Shown one piece after another: positions 33,654-47,100 of a stretch of DNA of 64,000 nt. A program made the translations under genes and the position numbers. The notes beneath the pieces were generated by a model. That model searched no databases. It saw only the letters and a program-made list of their open reading frames with translations, and had not been told where the DNA came from. This stretch comes from Alentia gelatinosa (taxonomy: Eukaryota > Annelida > Polychaeta > Phyllodocida > Polynoidae), in the NCBI GenBank assembly GCA_950022655.1, contig OX465588.1, forward strand, positions 19,888,527 through 19,952,526. The letters are read 5' to 3'. The first letter of the stretch is position 1, and every line of letters begins with the position of its first letter.

Positions 33654-34032
33654 GGCCACTCAAAAAAAAAACTTGTTTCTCATCACCGCGAGCATCAGAA
33701 AAAACGATTTAAGAAGATTTTTTTTTTTTTAATTTTTTTAAATAGATGAACCTTGATAGAAATTATGAAAGGTATGTGTATGTAGCATCAAATTAAAGCT
33801 CCTGATGTCAGGGATGCATTAAATGTAAAGCCAGTAAAAATCTGGAAACCCCGCCTAAGCAGACACCCTGCATAAGCAGCCATTTTGGCCCGGATCGGAG
33901 GGTGTCCACTTATGCGGGGTTATACTGTATGTCTACCATCTTTGATATAGCAAAAAAAAAAAAAAAAAAAGCGCCCTCGTCATATTTTTCATGGCTTGGT
34001 GATGAGAAACAATTTTTTTTTTGTTAGTGGCC
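33654..34032. mobile_element. Harbinger-like MITE with TTA target duplication
   Basis: Left end GGCCACT, an A-rich run, then TTGTTTCTCATCACC (33654-33687). The right end (33998-34032) is its inverse, differing only next to the A-run. Both sides carry TTA (33651-33653, 34033-34035). TIRs beginning GGCC with 3-bp TWA duplications are typical of PIF/Harbinger elements. No transposase is present. A (A)18 run and another hairpin element lie inside. Confidence 0.68.
33829..33927. mobile_element. Hairpin MITE nested inside the Harbinger-like MITE
   Basis: 23-nt arms at 33847-33869 and 33899-33921 match at all but three positions (arm starts AACCCCGC). Outside the arms, CAGTA (left) and TACTG (right) may be the true ends. 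The core reads GCATAAGCAGCCATTTTGG. Confidence 0.55.
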
Positions 34033-34035
34033 TTA

Positions 34036-35713
34036 GTAGGTGGTGATATTGGCAGGAGTATATTCAATAATGGATCCTTTTCCCTTCTATAATTTGTATA
34101 GGATCAAACTCTTGGGGATCAGAGACCAGTATCAGATCCATAATTGCAGATGTACCTTTTTCACATCTTCTCGAAAGCCTTCTGTTGTTGGTGGCAGTAA
34201 TTTCAATTTAGGCATCCACTTTTTGGAAATTGACAGTTTTGTATTTTTTACTTGTTGATGGGCTGGGTTCACTGATATAGCAGAAACATCGATGCAGCCA
34301 TAACAAGTTGCTTCAAGTGATGGATCCTTGAGGAACATGTTCAAAGTCTGATCTTTGATTCCCCAAACTAATAGTTATCTAAAGCAAGATCGTTACTAAG
34401 CTATGACACGTGACATGTATATGAATCCTCCCCCCTCCCTCCGCTGAGATAGGATTTTTCGCCAACTTTTCCTTGGGCCTTTTCGAATATACGCCTGTCG
34501 CCTACCAAATATCAACCAGAGAAGTACTCAACCCTGTGATGTTTATTTGAATTTTAAACTTACTATGGACTATTGGTAACATCAATTCGTATGTATATTA
34601 GTTCTGAGGCCCGCTTTGGGAGGACGAGATCACCAGACATTGCAGAGTGTGGCCATGACAGCTCTATTAAATTATCTCTTACATCAGAGGTCTGTGAATA
34701 GTGTCGGGCCGACAACCGTATTCAATATGTGGTACACCATTAGAGTGACGGGTATGCATGTCTAGGCGCTCGTTTCTTAGTAATTACACCATGGCTGCCA
34801 ATACCTGATGTGACCTCTGACCTCATCTAGTAAGTGACGACGAGGCATGGGTGGCATATAATAGAGGCGCAAGAATGCATCCAGGAAATCCTTCAGATAT
34901 CGCCTCTTATCGATTCCGTCCACGGTTGTATGGTATGAAACGCGGTACACGAAATGTTGGCTATACGAATTTAAACAGAAAACATCGAGAAACGTTGTCT
35001 GAAAAATTCTGGATATACTGATGATTCAACAATATCACCTTCACTGCAGAAATAAAGGTGATTCGCCTGTATGATTAGGACGGATTATTTCTTATAAAAC
35101 ACATATGGATTATGTTTTGCGAATTATTTATCCAATCAAAACTGAGGAAGAAAATTTCAAGGACTCACACAATGATTCTAGCAAGATGAGATCTACAGCA
35201 CTATGCAACACGCAAATTGTGTGCAATTCATTGCCTCACCAGTTCCGGGAAAAAAAGATCTACGTAACAGCAAAGAGGTAGACCAGCGACTGGAATGGGA
35301 ATCTGCTGCTTAACGAAGTCTGCCAAAAGCGTGTTAGACACCTACACACCAGAGAAATCCACCCTGAACTAATTCAATCCACACCTTTCAATGACGTCAT
35401 GCAATGGTGTTGGAGAGACGTAATGACGTCATATGGAGCGTTAAGTAGGTCAAAAGGCAATGTCCCTTAGTGTTATTAACACGGTGATAGATATGTTCCG
35501 CATCCCTTGACCCCTTCATCCAACACCCACCCTCCTTAAACACTCACACACCAAGCCCCACCACCGCCTTACTTTCCTGTTAGCCGTAGTTCAAGGAACG
35601 ACCTCTAGGTGGTGCCGTGATTGATGCTGGTAACAGGCGAGCTAGTCACCTTCTAAAGTAGGCGCCGCTGATTAGCTGCACGGGTACAAGCACATCTGTG
35701 GTGAGTGTACATA
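34036..35713. other. No gene seen; paired CRE palindromes
   Basis: Non-coding. Two full TGACGTCA palindromes lie 32 bp apart at 35392-35399 and 35424-35431, a spacing of about three helical turns. Confidence 0.4.
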
Positions 35714-36682
35714 GGCCATTTTCCACTGGCCGACAAAAACAGCACCGATCATTTGAGTTCTCCTGAAAGTCTGCCGATGGTGCTCCCGACTGCACGTCGA
35801 TATCAAATAGTCGGTGAAGATAGAATGAATACCTTGTTTTTCAGGTAATTGACAGGTGCCTACCGATTTGATGTCCTTGCTGAAACCCTGAACCACACTG
35901 ATGAACTCCAAGCATTTTGATTCTATGAGCCGTTTTACGTTGGCTGACGAAAACGGCACCGATTTATTGCGTTCTACTAAAAGTCAGTCTGTGGTGGCCA
36001 ACGACTCTACAGCGATGTCTAAAATCTAATGAGGGTGCATTGTATTCATCGTTTCCGCTGCATTTCAAGGTCCATACCGACCGAAGTAGTTCGATGGTGG
36101 CCTTACTGTATAATCTATGCACAATTTATCGGTGAACACTCTGCATGTCTGTTTATATTCCTCAACCTAATGTCGGTGGTTTCCCACTGCAGATCGGTGG
36201 CAAAGAGTCGAAAATGGCTTTATCAGTTTATGACAAAGTCTGTCGGTGGTGGCCCTATTACATAATTTTCGCCAAATTGATCGGTGGACATTTCAAGTGC
36301 AGATTATTTTCATAGACTGATTTAGCATTAATGTACACAGAAAATTGATCGGTTATTCTCAACTGCAGATCGCTGCTGAATGGTCAACCAATGGAAAATG
36401 GCTTTACAGGCCATTTTCCATTTGTTGATGGAAATGAGCCATGCAGAGAGGTGATCACCGATTAGTTTTGCGCGGAATGTGCAAGAGGGTCACCACCGAC
36501 TGATTTTCTCTTTGACCGACAGGATAAACTTTATTGGTGATCCTCAATCGTTACACACCCGGAACGTGCAGTGGAAACAGAGACTAGAATGAACCCTCAG
36601 CGACCATTTGATACCATATTAACAGACTTTTGGAGATACTCAATTAATCGGTACCACATTCGTCGGCTAATGGTAAATGGCC
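35714..36682. repeat. Compound direct/inverted repeat block with imperfect TIRs
   Basis: The left end, from GGCCATTTTCCACTGGCCGAC, matches the inverse of the right end (36642-36682) over about 40 bp. A related unit follows at about 35928. TCGGTGGTGGCC-type units lie at about 36093 and 36239, sharing some 60 bp. An 18-bp stem with one mismatch and a 7-nt loop lies at 36385-36402/36410-36427. This looks like several foldback or MITE copies nested or duplicated; there is no coding content. A further relative lies at 23.7 kb. Confidence 0.6.
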
Positions 36683-36734
36683 TCGTATATGTGGCGAGTA
36701 GGGAGCGCGATGCGAGGTAGGGGGAGAACAGACA

Positions 36735-36759
36735 GGGCCGGGAGGGGGTGTGGGGCGGG
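36735..36759 (+). other. Potential G-quadruplex
   Basis: Five G-runs of 3, 3, 5, 4 and 3 separated by loops of 2, 1, 3 and 1 nt, in a purine-rich, GC-rich patch (36690-36960). Confidence 0.6.
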
Positions 36760-38612
36760 CAAACTTTGTAAGTTTGTAATTAAGTCGATTAGATAGTGCT
36801 GATCCCGGAGAGGCAGAGGATCACAGCCCGGGGTGATGGATGGGGGTGAGGAGGACGCGCCGGGAACCGCCTGTCAGTAGGTTGTCATGTCAACCACGTA
36901 GGGTGTCATCCATTACAAGGGTTGGACAGGACCAGGAGGGGTGCGACAGGAAGAAAGGAGGAGAAAGAGGTACACACGGAGAGAAAATGAGTGAGGTATA
37001 TATGTACTAGGGGCAAATGGCGTGTTCATCAATGGGTCATTTCGGTCTTTAGTGATTTGTCATGGTCAGTAATGAAAAAATCTAAGACATCGAGACACTG
37101 GCCCTCTCCATCTTTCCCAATGTCACAGTGTTAGAACGCACATGGTGATGGGTCAGTTTTTGGTAGCAAGCTCAAAGTCTATGTTACCATTCTTACCTTT
37201 AGGTAAAGAATATGAACGTGAGGCCCAGCCTCAAAAAGGGCGGGGTGGTGGAGGATAAAGAGCAGTTGGGGATGACAGATAACCCGGGGACATTATTGGG
37301 GAGTTTGAAATAGGAGGTTTATGAGTAATATCGTCGACACAAAGAAAGAGACCAGCCAAGTGAGAAGCTGAAATGGACGTACAGTTGAATAATGGAAGAA
37401 TCCTTTGGCAGAAGTCCAGAGAAATGGATCATCAGGGAAAATGAACTGTCCAGGTAGACATTGGGAAGCAGTAGAGGCATAACGAAACCACAAGCATTAG
37501 GGGCACGAATATAGAAGACAAGGCTCCTGTTATGAGACTATAAAGGACGACATTAGGGCTATCCAAGGTGGTCGGCGGTAGTGCGAAACTGGAAGAGCGG
37601 TCATAACCACGCACACCATGGTCCTGTCCCCCGACTGCCCACCTGACCGCCACCAGTCACGTGGGCATGTGGAATTTACGTTCGGCATTCCTCCATTCAC
37701 CCACTCTCTCCCTGCACACCAGACATTTTGCATGCCACCCACTCACCCGACAAAAAACAAAACTCAAATTCACCATATCATACCCTAGGGCTTTTTGATA
37801 CTTCTTGATGTTTTCACCATTACCTTCTCACATACAATTACTCCAGTAAATTTGACTCTTTAAACCTAATACCGGGAAATTCAGGAAGAAGGGATAACTA
37901 AAATGGAAGTATCGTGGTCAGCAAATCCATATCGAGATGTGAATTTATGAATTAGGATGAAGAAATATCTTGAATATAAAATCAATATTCCATTGATAAC
38001 ATAATGTGGCGGCCATCACACCTTCAATATTAAAACTTAGAGGTAATAAAATAAACTTCCTTGAAATGTAATGGGAATAAGCGGAACTGGTGTTAACCTT
38101 TGAATACCATCTGATCGTCTGATAGATCTGTAGCATGAAATAACATTGTTACAGCTGCATTCTTAAACATTGCTGCTGATGTTCATGCGTGCATCAGAAC
38201 ATTTAGATGTTTCTAAAGCACCAAATATGATGTCTGAAAGGATCCCCATGGACTTGCCATAAATGGTTTTAAAATATTTTTTGTTCATGAGCACAAACCT
38301 TTTAAGGCAACCTATGATGGAGAGTTTGTGTTATACAGTTACAAATATTCCCCAAACTACTCCAAAGATGTTTCAGAATCATGCGAATGTGTCACTGAAT
38401 TGCTTTGCACGACTTGCGTTATTACGAGATGGAAAAACTACAGCTAAATACATTTTATGATATGTCTTGGTTTCCTCAGAGACTGCCTCTTCAATCTCGG
38501 TGAGAAGTTCTATTTGCTATAGAATATTTTTTATTTTCCTGATGGAATGAGTAACCGAAGACCTTTCACATTGAAATCCACTTTGCAAATTCTAAAAGGT
38601 TGTCAGTATCGG

Positions 38613-38614
<2 letters not shown>
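36760..38614. other. No gene seen
   Basis: Non-coding after the purine-rich patch. Overlapping minus-strand ORFs at 37290-37740 have no recognisable domain. Confidence 0.4.

Positions 38615-38683
<69 letters not shown>
38615..38683. repeat. (TA)n microsatellite
   Basis: About 34 uninterrupted TA units, continuing as imperfect TATG/CATA repeats to about 38720. Confidence 0.97.
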
Positions 38684-38695
<12 letters not shown>

Positions 38696-38720
38696 ATTCA
38701 TATGTATTTCATATATGTAT

Positions 38721-40879
38721 TCTCTGTTTGCAATTCCTGATTCAAGATAGAAATCCAACTACAAACTGGTTCCTCGGAATTGACAGCATGCATTGTCCTT
38801 ACATTCAAATACAGACTCCATTTCAGTTTGCGGCTGGGTGTCTGGCCGCTTATCTGCTTTATCTGCCAGGGGGATAAGGCCAACTTCATACACACGTTAA
38901 TATGACTGCCCCGTAGGATTGTAGGTATGTTTGAGCAGGACCACTCGGGTAACTACATAGCAGTAGCTCTGATTGTATTATTGCATTACTCCTAGAAGTG
39001 CGGTCTTAAACAGAATCAATTCTGAATATACACATTTCAGACATTCTAAAGTAAGGTAGAAATTCAGATTCCTCTGTGGTGTAATTAGGTAATATTTTGC
39101 AAGTCGGTATGTTCAACATGTGGATTTACATGCAATAAGACCTGAACTTTAAAACAATTTCATGCCTGATTCAATCTTAGACGGATATATTACGTAGACT
39201 GAGACTACCGCGACAGTGAGATAGATGAAATATAAGTTGTACATCATGGTAAAGGTTTGTAGTTGATTAATTCAGACCGTGTCGCCTGATTTACAGGCTA
39301 GATGGATGGTTCCTGGTGTGGTCGGCAGGGGGAACAGGAGGCAACGCAGAACTGTTTTCCGGCGGGTGTGCTATTATCAAATTATGCAATGAGGAGAAAC
39401 GTAGACGGGCACCCTCGCGGAATCATTGCAGTTGGCAATAGAGAAAGGACCACAGTTGTTCTTAAAGTTGCGCATGAACAAGCGGATGATATCACAGCCT
39501 GACGATAATTGTGATCGATGAAGATATTGGAAGACATGCTGCATCTGTCGCTGGCGTTATGACGTTTGCAGTATAGTAAGCAATCAAGATCTCCTGGAGC
39601 AGGGACCATTGAAGAAAAACATATTTCGAATAACCAAATACTGATATATTATCTGATATTTATAAATAATCGTTTGTTCTTTGTTGTTGTTATTTATGAC
39701 CCACAACAGTCCAAGTAACCTCAATTGTATTAGGTGCAGATATAAGGTTTCATTGTAGTCCTAGAATAATGGAGGTTCAGAAAGTGTTTATGATAAAATG
39801 GATAGCACAGGAGAAACTATTCATTATGATCATCCTTCTAATGGGTGTATATGTTATATATGTATGTATACATATTTTGCCAATTAATCTTTCTTGAATG
39901 AGACATTTGCCTCACCAATAGATGTTATGGCTCGTATCTGCTGAGGTGGTTGGGGTTTCAAAAATATATACCAGCGTTAACTTGTATTCATACCCGAGGC
40001 CTTTGGAATTTGCGCAGGATATATATTCTATATTGGATTTCGAAAGAACAAAGAAAAAGAGTGATATCGAATATTGTAGCATGCTTATGCTTCAGTCGGC
40101 CTTATCCTCCTAATCAGGAAATCAGAGAACCCAAATATCGAGCCCGAACCCCATGCCGTTTTAACATGACATTCCCTTATCCAACCTATCCCTTTGATCG
40201 CATAGTATCGGAAAGGACTAGAACCCCACATCGCTTTGTTCTGATTTCCATAAAATTACATTCACTACAGGGCATTGACGACACATGCATTTCTACCTTT
40301 GTATAAAAAATGAAGGACAGCTATGAACATCATCAGTATACATCGGACCAATCTGATTTAGATTCATGATTTATTCGTTAATTCATATTTGTATATGGTA
40401 TGTTTCGAAATCGAACCTGCGCAATTCCAAATACTCTGAAGTCCTTGCTCGTGGCTACTGAGTGCCGAGTTCCACAGCAATTCAGCACTGCTGTTGTAAA
40501 GAGACTTTACAACATGGGTCTCATCTCCTATATGGCAAAGATTATAGAGTTTAAGTCTTGTTAGATCATCTATGTATTGCTAAGTCTTAGATTGAGAAAT
40601 TACTCAGGTTCAGTCTACTCTTCAGTACCTCTTGATGTAGGACTTTTGTCCTTTGTGTGACAATCAGCAAAGCAAAACATTCTTCTCATTTTAGCGTTAC
40701 CCATGTAAGGAAATACAGTTCGTCGGAGCTGGAAAAGGAAAGGCCTCTAGAATTAAATAGTATAGAAAACCGCTCATGGGCTATGCAGTCTTTGTATTCA
40801 TATCTGGTGGCTACTCCACCATTCCCATTGCATGATAGAGAGAATGAACTAGATATATATATCTGAAAGTATAGTTACG
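38721..40879. other. No gene seen
   Basis: AT-rich. A perfect 9-bp stem with a 3-nt loop, GTTGTAAAG/CTTTACAAC, lies at 40493-40513. Confidence 0.4.
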
Positions 40880-41107
40880 ATGAACATGAACATGAGTGAC
40901 TTTAGCTGTATAGATGAGCTGCCCAGTGACGTCCCATGCGACGTTCACAAACGTGTTCGTATTACACATGCAAGAATGACTCCTTTCAAACTTTTACAAG
41001 GTTACTCCTCTTTTATTAAAACATCTCAAACATGGACAGTGTATCATGTGCAGAAACGGCACCGTTCTGGAATAGGGAGTTTCCGCCTAGCCAATATACT
41101 ACTGACG
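40880..41107 (+). other. Weak candidate first coding exon
   Basis: 76 codons from an ATG (MNMNMSDFSCIDELPSDVPC, then basic/aromatic sequence) ending exactly at GTGAGT (41108), a near-consensus donor. The codon count is whole. No domain is recognised and no following exon was found; chance is a fair explanation. Confidence 0.15.
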
Positions 41108-44100
41108 GTGAGTAATATAAACAGTCATGAAACCCATGCCAATATTGTGCACAGCGGATTCAACACGGAAGATGACAAGTGCGACAAATAATGATAAAAC
41201 ACTCTGTACGCTTTATATCATATATCCAAGTATCTGTGACACATACCGAACATCACTTCCTGAAAACAGTTAACATAGCATGATCTGGTGTGGTGGAAAC
41301 TGTGCCATTCTTGCCTAGACGTTCCAGAGATGAATGAAGGCTAGAAGTTCTTCATAATGCTCAGTACATTTTCCTTACGGGTTTATCTACTTGAGTAAAG
41401 ACTAGAAGTTATTCAAAATGCTATTTGCATTTTTTTACGAGTATATCTTCTTGACTCTATAATCGGACGTTTTCAAGAAAATATTTGGCTACCACATCTA
41501 GTAATCAGCTATTCATTATGTGCTCCACCTCCAGGTATATTCATCTGTTCCGTGATTGCTATATCTAGCATCATTTGTATTATGGAATGCGTGAATGATA
41601 TCAACGATTTGTTTCCCTTTTCCTGGCTATTAAGTGCCTGTCACAGGAAAACAAGTACGTCGTGGTACATAATCCTATACCCATTAAAACTAAATGGAGC
41701 TTAGTACAGTACAAATTAATCCTTTGCATGGACAAGTCATGATTCGGTTATCTGTCACGTTTCACCAGTAATCTATTCTCAGAAGAGGGCGAATATTTCT
41801 CAGCATGTTTTCTGTTTCTTTCGACCCCAGTTACTCAACCAGCGAAAGCAGCATGTTTCATTGGTTTCTATGGTGGCACAATTTAGATCAATCAGGGCAG
41901 GGCTCGTGGAATCCCATTGAAAGCTTCCGGTGTTGATTTGATATCGGGCGCACGTGGGGCGGCTTAGGCGTCGTCCATCGGACGTTTCCTGTCTTTACTG
42001 ATAATATTTCACCCCTTCATTTTTTAGTGAACGGCGAAGATATTGTCGGGTGGTTTATGACAGAATCGATTCGCCCATTGTTGACAATGCTCTGCTCAGA
42101 CCGCATGGCATGCGGAATCCGTCATTTTTGCCGGGAATAAGACTCGTAAGTCTTCTGTGAGAGGCGGAAAAAACACTCCTTGGACAATAGAGCGGAGGCG
42201 GGTTTGGTGAATGCTCACGTGGTGACGAAAAGGGTGGCGAGGAAGAAATGGTTTATGGTTCCTCTGAAACTTCTCGGTATCAAACTAGGACCAAATACCT
42301 CCCTGGCACCTCAAATACTGAGAAGTGAGAGCTTGTGAACTGGTGTGTAAACACAGGGTCCTGAGCGTGTATATCTAAGCAATGAAAATGAGGATTGCTC
42401 ATTGTATCATAACTCTTATTGAGAAGTCATTCTCAATGACAGAAGCAAACTGGGAAGTATCTAATTGCCTTATGAATCTGCGTTATACGTCGCATGTTGA
42501 GGACAAGTCAGATAACTCCCGAGTCATACCGTTTCCTAATGGATTGTTTAATTCTTGAAGTCGTTTGTTTCAACTTCAGAAACGTCACCTCGCATGAATT
42601 CATGGCTGTACAAAGTGAATTGTGCATATATATTGGCCTTCTATTGTTCCAGATCCTACAAGGACATAGGTTTAAATGCTCAAAACCATGCAGTTCACTG
42701 CTCTACCCTATTGTTACATGTGAAAGAAAGACTCCTTAGTGAATCAAACAGATGCTTCCATTTATATTTTCCAAGCAGAAATGGAGCAACATATCTATGT
42801 TCTTATCTGAAAAGAATCAGTGACGTGATATATAAAAAGTTCCTGTGTCGCTCTGTATATCGTTGGATAGATACATGCAGACACACAGACATGCCATGCC
42901 ACATCTCGGCGGGACAGGGACATGATGGAAAGAAGTTCGATAGAGGACACGGTGTGGTCGAATAGTATGCTGTCACTCTCCAAACAACGTCGTGGTTCTG
43001 TTTGCCTCCGCATATATCCCGCCTCCGAGCGGATATCTGCTTTCTCAGGCCAAGGGCACGTGCGATTGATTGACAACAGTAATAATTCAATCAAACCCTG
43101 ACGCAGATGGCAAGCTAGTGTTCCGTCTGAACCTAATGAAACTCACCTCAAATATGTCCTTCATCAATATCTACGCTTGCTCATTCTATATTCAGCGAAT
43201 CAAACTTAAAGCATGTATACGGCTATTGGAATTTATTATCAATAGACTGGGCATCCTGCATAAAGTTCTTGCCTTTCTTGTTCCCTATAGATTTTTATAT
43301 TCCTGTTAGCATTACAGTTAATGTTTTGCCCTTTCCTCTCAGTATTAGACTGCTAAGTTTTCTAATGGTTTTTCTGCTGTTGTCTTCATTCACTTAACCA
43401 ATACGAAGGTGACTGATTATGCGATTATAAATGTTTGCCAGACAGAAAAATTGTTCTTATCACTCGGCTCAATCCGTGTAATCATAACTATCAACGAAGA
43501 TTATACACATTGCATATTACACCACCACACATAATTATAGCTTGTTAGAGGTAACTTACGTAAATTGAATAATAGGATATTATTCATCTGGAAAAGGAAT
43601 GGCGAGCTCTATCTTATTCTGTCGAATTCCAGGATGTATTGATTTGATATGCTGGGTGGAAATTATCAGCATATACACAGAGTAATACCTCCATGGGACG
43701 ACGGAACATTTCTATGTTTAGCCGAGCTTTGACAAATGAGTTGGTTATTAGCATCGGATAATTTAGTACAGATTCCGTTCCGTGACGCATTCCCCATGTC
43801 CCCAGCGGCATTCCTGTCAACCATCCAATCTACTGTGTATTTGTTCTCTATGCTCTCCGTTAATATGGCCTGGTAGCGAAACCTGAGGAATGGGGATGGT
43901 CACGCTTTCTTTTTTATTAAACCACTTCCTTTGATAATCATGAAGAATTTAACAAAGTGTTGCTAAGCATCAACCTACAGGATTGAGGATTTTGGCTCTC
44001 GGACTGGTTGAATAAATATGGGTCATCCGCGGTAAGAACGGTGACGAGATAGTGAAAGGAAAACGACGATATGGAAGACCTTTGGCCAATCTTGCTGTCA

Positions 44101-47100
44101 TGCTGGGTATAGACATTCTCGTCCAAGTGTCATCCAAGTGTCGTTCAGGTTACCCAGATCGTTTGTGAGGACAAAATAAATCTCAAGACAGTTTGGAGAA
44201 ACTTCCTATTTACTGCAGGTGGAGCCATATAGTGGCCATCTTATAGCTAATTACATCATTTACAATTATAGATATTGTGTATATTCCCCTCCTAACACTA
44301 TGATTTTGTATTCAAGTCAATAATAAAAATATGTCTTCTACTTTAATTGATAACTAGGGTTGTTCCTGTCAATAAGATTATTCTGTGATTCCGCGGGGGT
44401 GTCTCCATTAAGGCCCTTTTCTAAATGCCGAAGAGAATATGGAAAATATGTGTCCACCCCAAGACATTTTATCAACGATACTGCACAAGGATGAAACTGT
44501 CGTTGTGAACGAGACATGTGCAGTACGCCAATTTAGGGTTATCAAATAAGACTGTCTTAAGTTCTTAAGGCAGTAAAGTCTCGTTCATCAAGATTATTCA
44601 ATGAGCCCCTGAACCACAAGTTAGCAGCTCGTCGGGGTGTGTTCTGAACTCGAAACATCCATGCTCATTGCTATTGCTAGGCTGATCAGAATGAAATCAT
44701 TTTTTCAGGAAAACATGCTGCTCAAGTGGAATAGAGAGTTACATTAGCAAAGCTACGAATTGCATGCATTTATCATTTGTGCACAACCTGAGTTGGGTAT
44801 CCACGCAAATGCAGCGGTTAGGTCTCGTATTGAATCAATTCGCTATCATAATCATGATAACACGTGATGAATGCCGCGGCCCGCGCCTCGGCCCATTTAC
44901 CTATCATGTTGCCGAGAACGAGGGAAGACCTCAAGCCATTTGTACATGATAAACAGTGAACTTGTGTACGGATGGCTAGAGGTATGATCATGGAAATCAC
45001 AGCTCAGCTAATGCACTTCTCACAGATACCCTTTATCACGTTACACTAATGGCCTTAAAACCGACCTCTATATGGGTGGTAATTGAGTTTCTGTTGTCAC
45101 GTAGGTATACACTTTCTCTGAGTACAGTACAGACAGGAAAACTGACTATGCTTAACAAGGAAAAAGCAAAAATTCTAAGTACTTAATTTAGAACGGTGAT
45201 GAACACAAAAGAAATCGTTCAATATATCGTGTTCGTGATTTTTCCTCATTAAGCCAATCTAACGCGGAGTAGTTAGTAGTATATGGATGTGGTGATTTGA
45301 CGTAGGCTAAATATGTAGAGTTTATTATCCGTAATGATATTCATCAAATACATGACGATTTTCCCTATCAATAGTCCTTATACTAGTGTAAACTAGTGTA
45401 CAGGACAGGCAGGAAATACACGACTACACCTTATTAACAAAATACTGGGCAAACAACCCATATTCATCTTCTTGTAATAAATAACCATCATGCCTAAGCC
45501 ATTTTACATTAAGATCACAATGACACTCTTCTTCTTTACCTTACTTTTAGGATAAGGGAACAGAAGGAGCTCAGGTACGACTGCACCACAACTGATAATA
45601 GATTATAAAATGCACAGACTTATAAAAGTTGCTTTACTCAATTATAAAACTGGAACTTGAGTGAATATGATCGATAATACTTCTACCCTTCTTCTGAGAT
45701 CAAGTACTGATCAGATCAAGTAAGAAGGTTATCAAGAATATATTGTCTATCAAACCAGGGCTACAGCCCCTCCGATTTTCTCAAACATCCTACCATTACG
45801 ATAGTACATTTATTGACAAAATTTACCATATATTCACAATACTTTTCCCTCAACCATGTTCCTGTGACGGCCATTCATTTCATAGAATTTACCATATAGG
45901 ATGTGCACATTCCCTTTCGAGAAGGTCATTCTCCTTTTAGATTTGACCAATAAAACCTTTATTCGCAGTTTATCGCAGAATTTATGTTTATCAATAAATT
46001 CCGGATAAATATGGAAAAACTGAATTTCACCGGCAAATCTATTGGAAACAGCTGCTATACCAATGATTCCTCAAACTCAAGGACACTAACAGAGTGTAAC
46101 ACAAAAACAAAGACGCAGATAAAACAAGCAGCACAGTTAACGAACAAGAAGGTGCGCCCACACAAACACCCAAAATCAATTATAGGACCATCGAGCCACA
46201 GTTGTGACCAGTAATCAACTTAGGTACCATAGGCACTAGTGAGGGAAAATATTAGTCTTATTACCCTAATTATAATCTCATCAGAGGAAGTCGCAGCTCT
46301 CCCAAACCCATACAATCCCCATTTAGCCATGGTGACCGAACTTGACAATTCTGTCAATGTAGCTATTTGGAATTCTTGCCAGGCTTCATTGGGTTGCATC
46401 AGAGGGGTCAACCCCATCCCAGAGCTTGTCAACGTACCCAGTGTGTAAAACCATGACATTCATACGACCTCCCTTAAGAGATACTGTGCAAGCTCACAGT
46501 TATCTGCATTCATTACGAGGATCTTCTCGTTAATTTCCCTAATCACTAGCTGCAGCTCATTTCGATTTTTATGTTAACATTAAATCATTTTATTTGCTAC
46601 ACTGAGGTATATAGCATACAGTGAGGACATGGCAATTCTATGATACCCTGAGTAGATTACAGTGACAAGGGCGGATCATAGGACGAACAGCCACATATTC
46701 CGCAGGTGTTCACTGGGCTCGGGTTAAGAACTCCCCTGAAGTTGTCATTTATTAATCATCACCGCGTGAGACTTTCAAGGTCTCTGGTTCATTTCAGTTC
46801 AAATGGTCGTCCTTTTGATCTGTATCTTTTATGTCTATAAATGAATAAATGATGAGATGTCCCTTTTGGTCTAAAGATAAGTGAAATTGGAAGAAGAACA
46901 GAAGGATGTTCCTCTTTTGTTGTTCTTTATCATCGGCCTGGTATATGTATGGATGCTTGTATTATAGTCCGGCTGTACATCATCATGTATACAAACATTA
47001 TTTAGTTTTTTGTAATTTCAAAATATGTGAGAAAATAAGATCGATATTACAGTTTCCAAGTGGCGCCCAACCCCCCTCCTCGGAAATCACTGGATTCATT

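Noticed and set aside
38547..38750. ORF of alternating Tyr/Ile
   Set aside because: Translation of the TA microsatellite.
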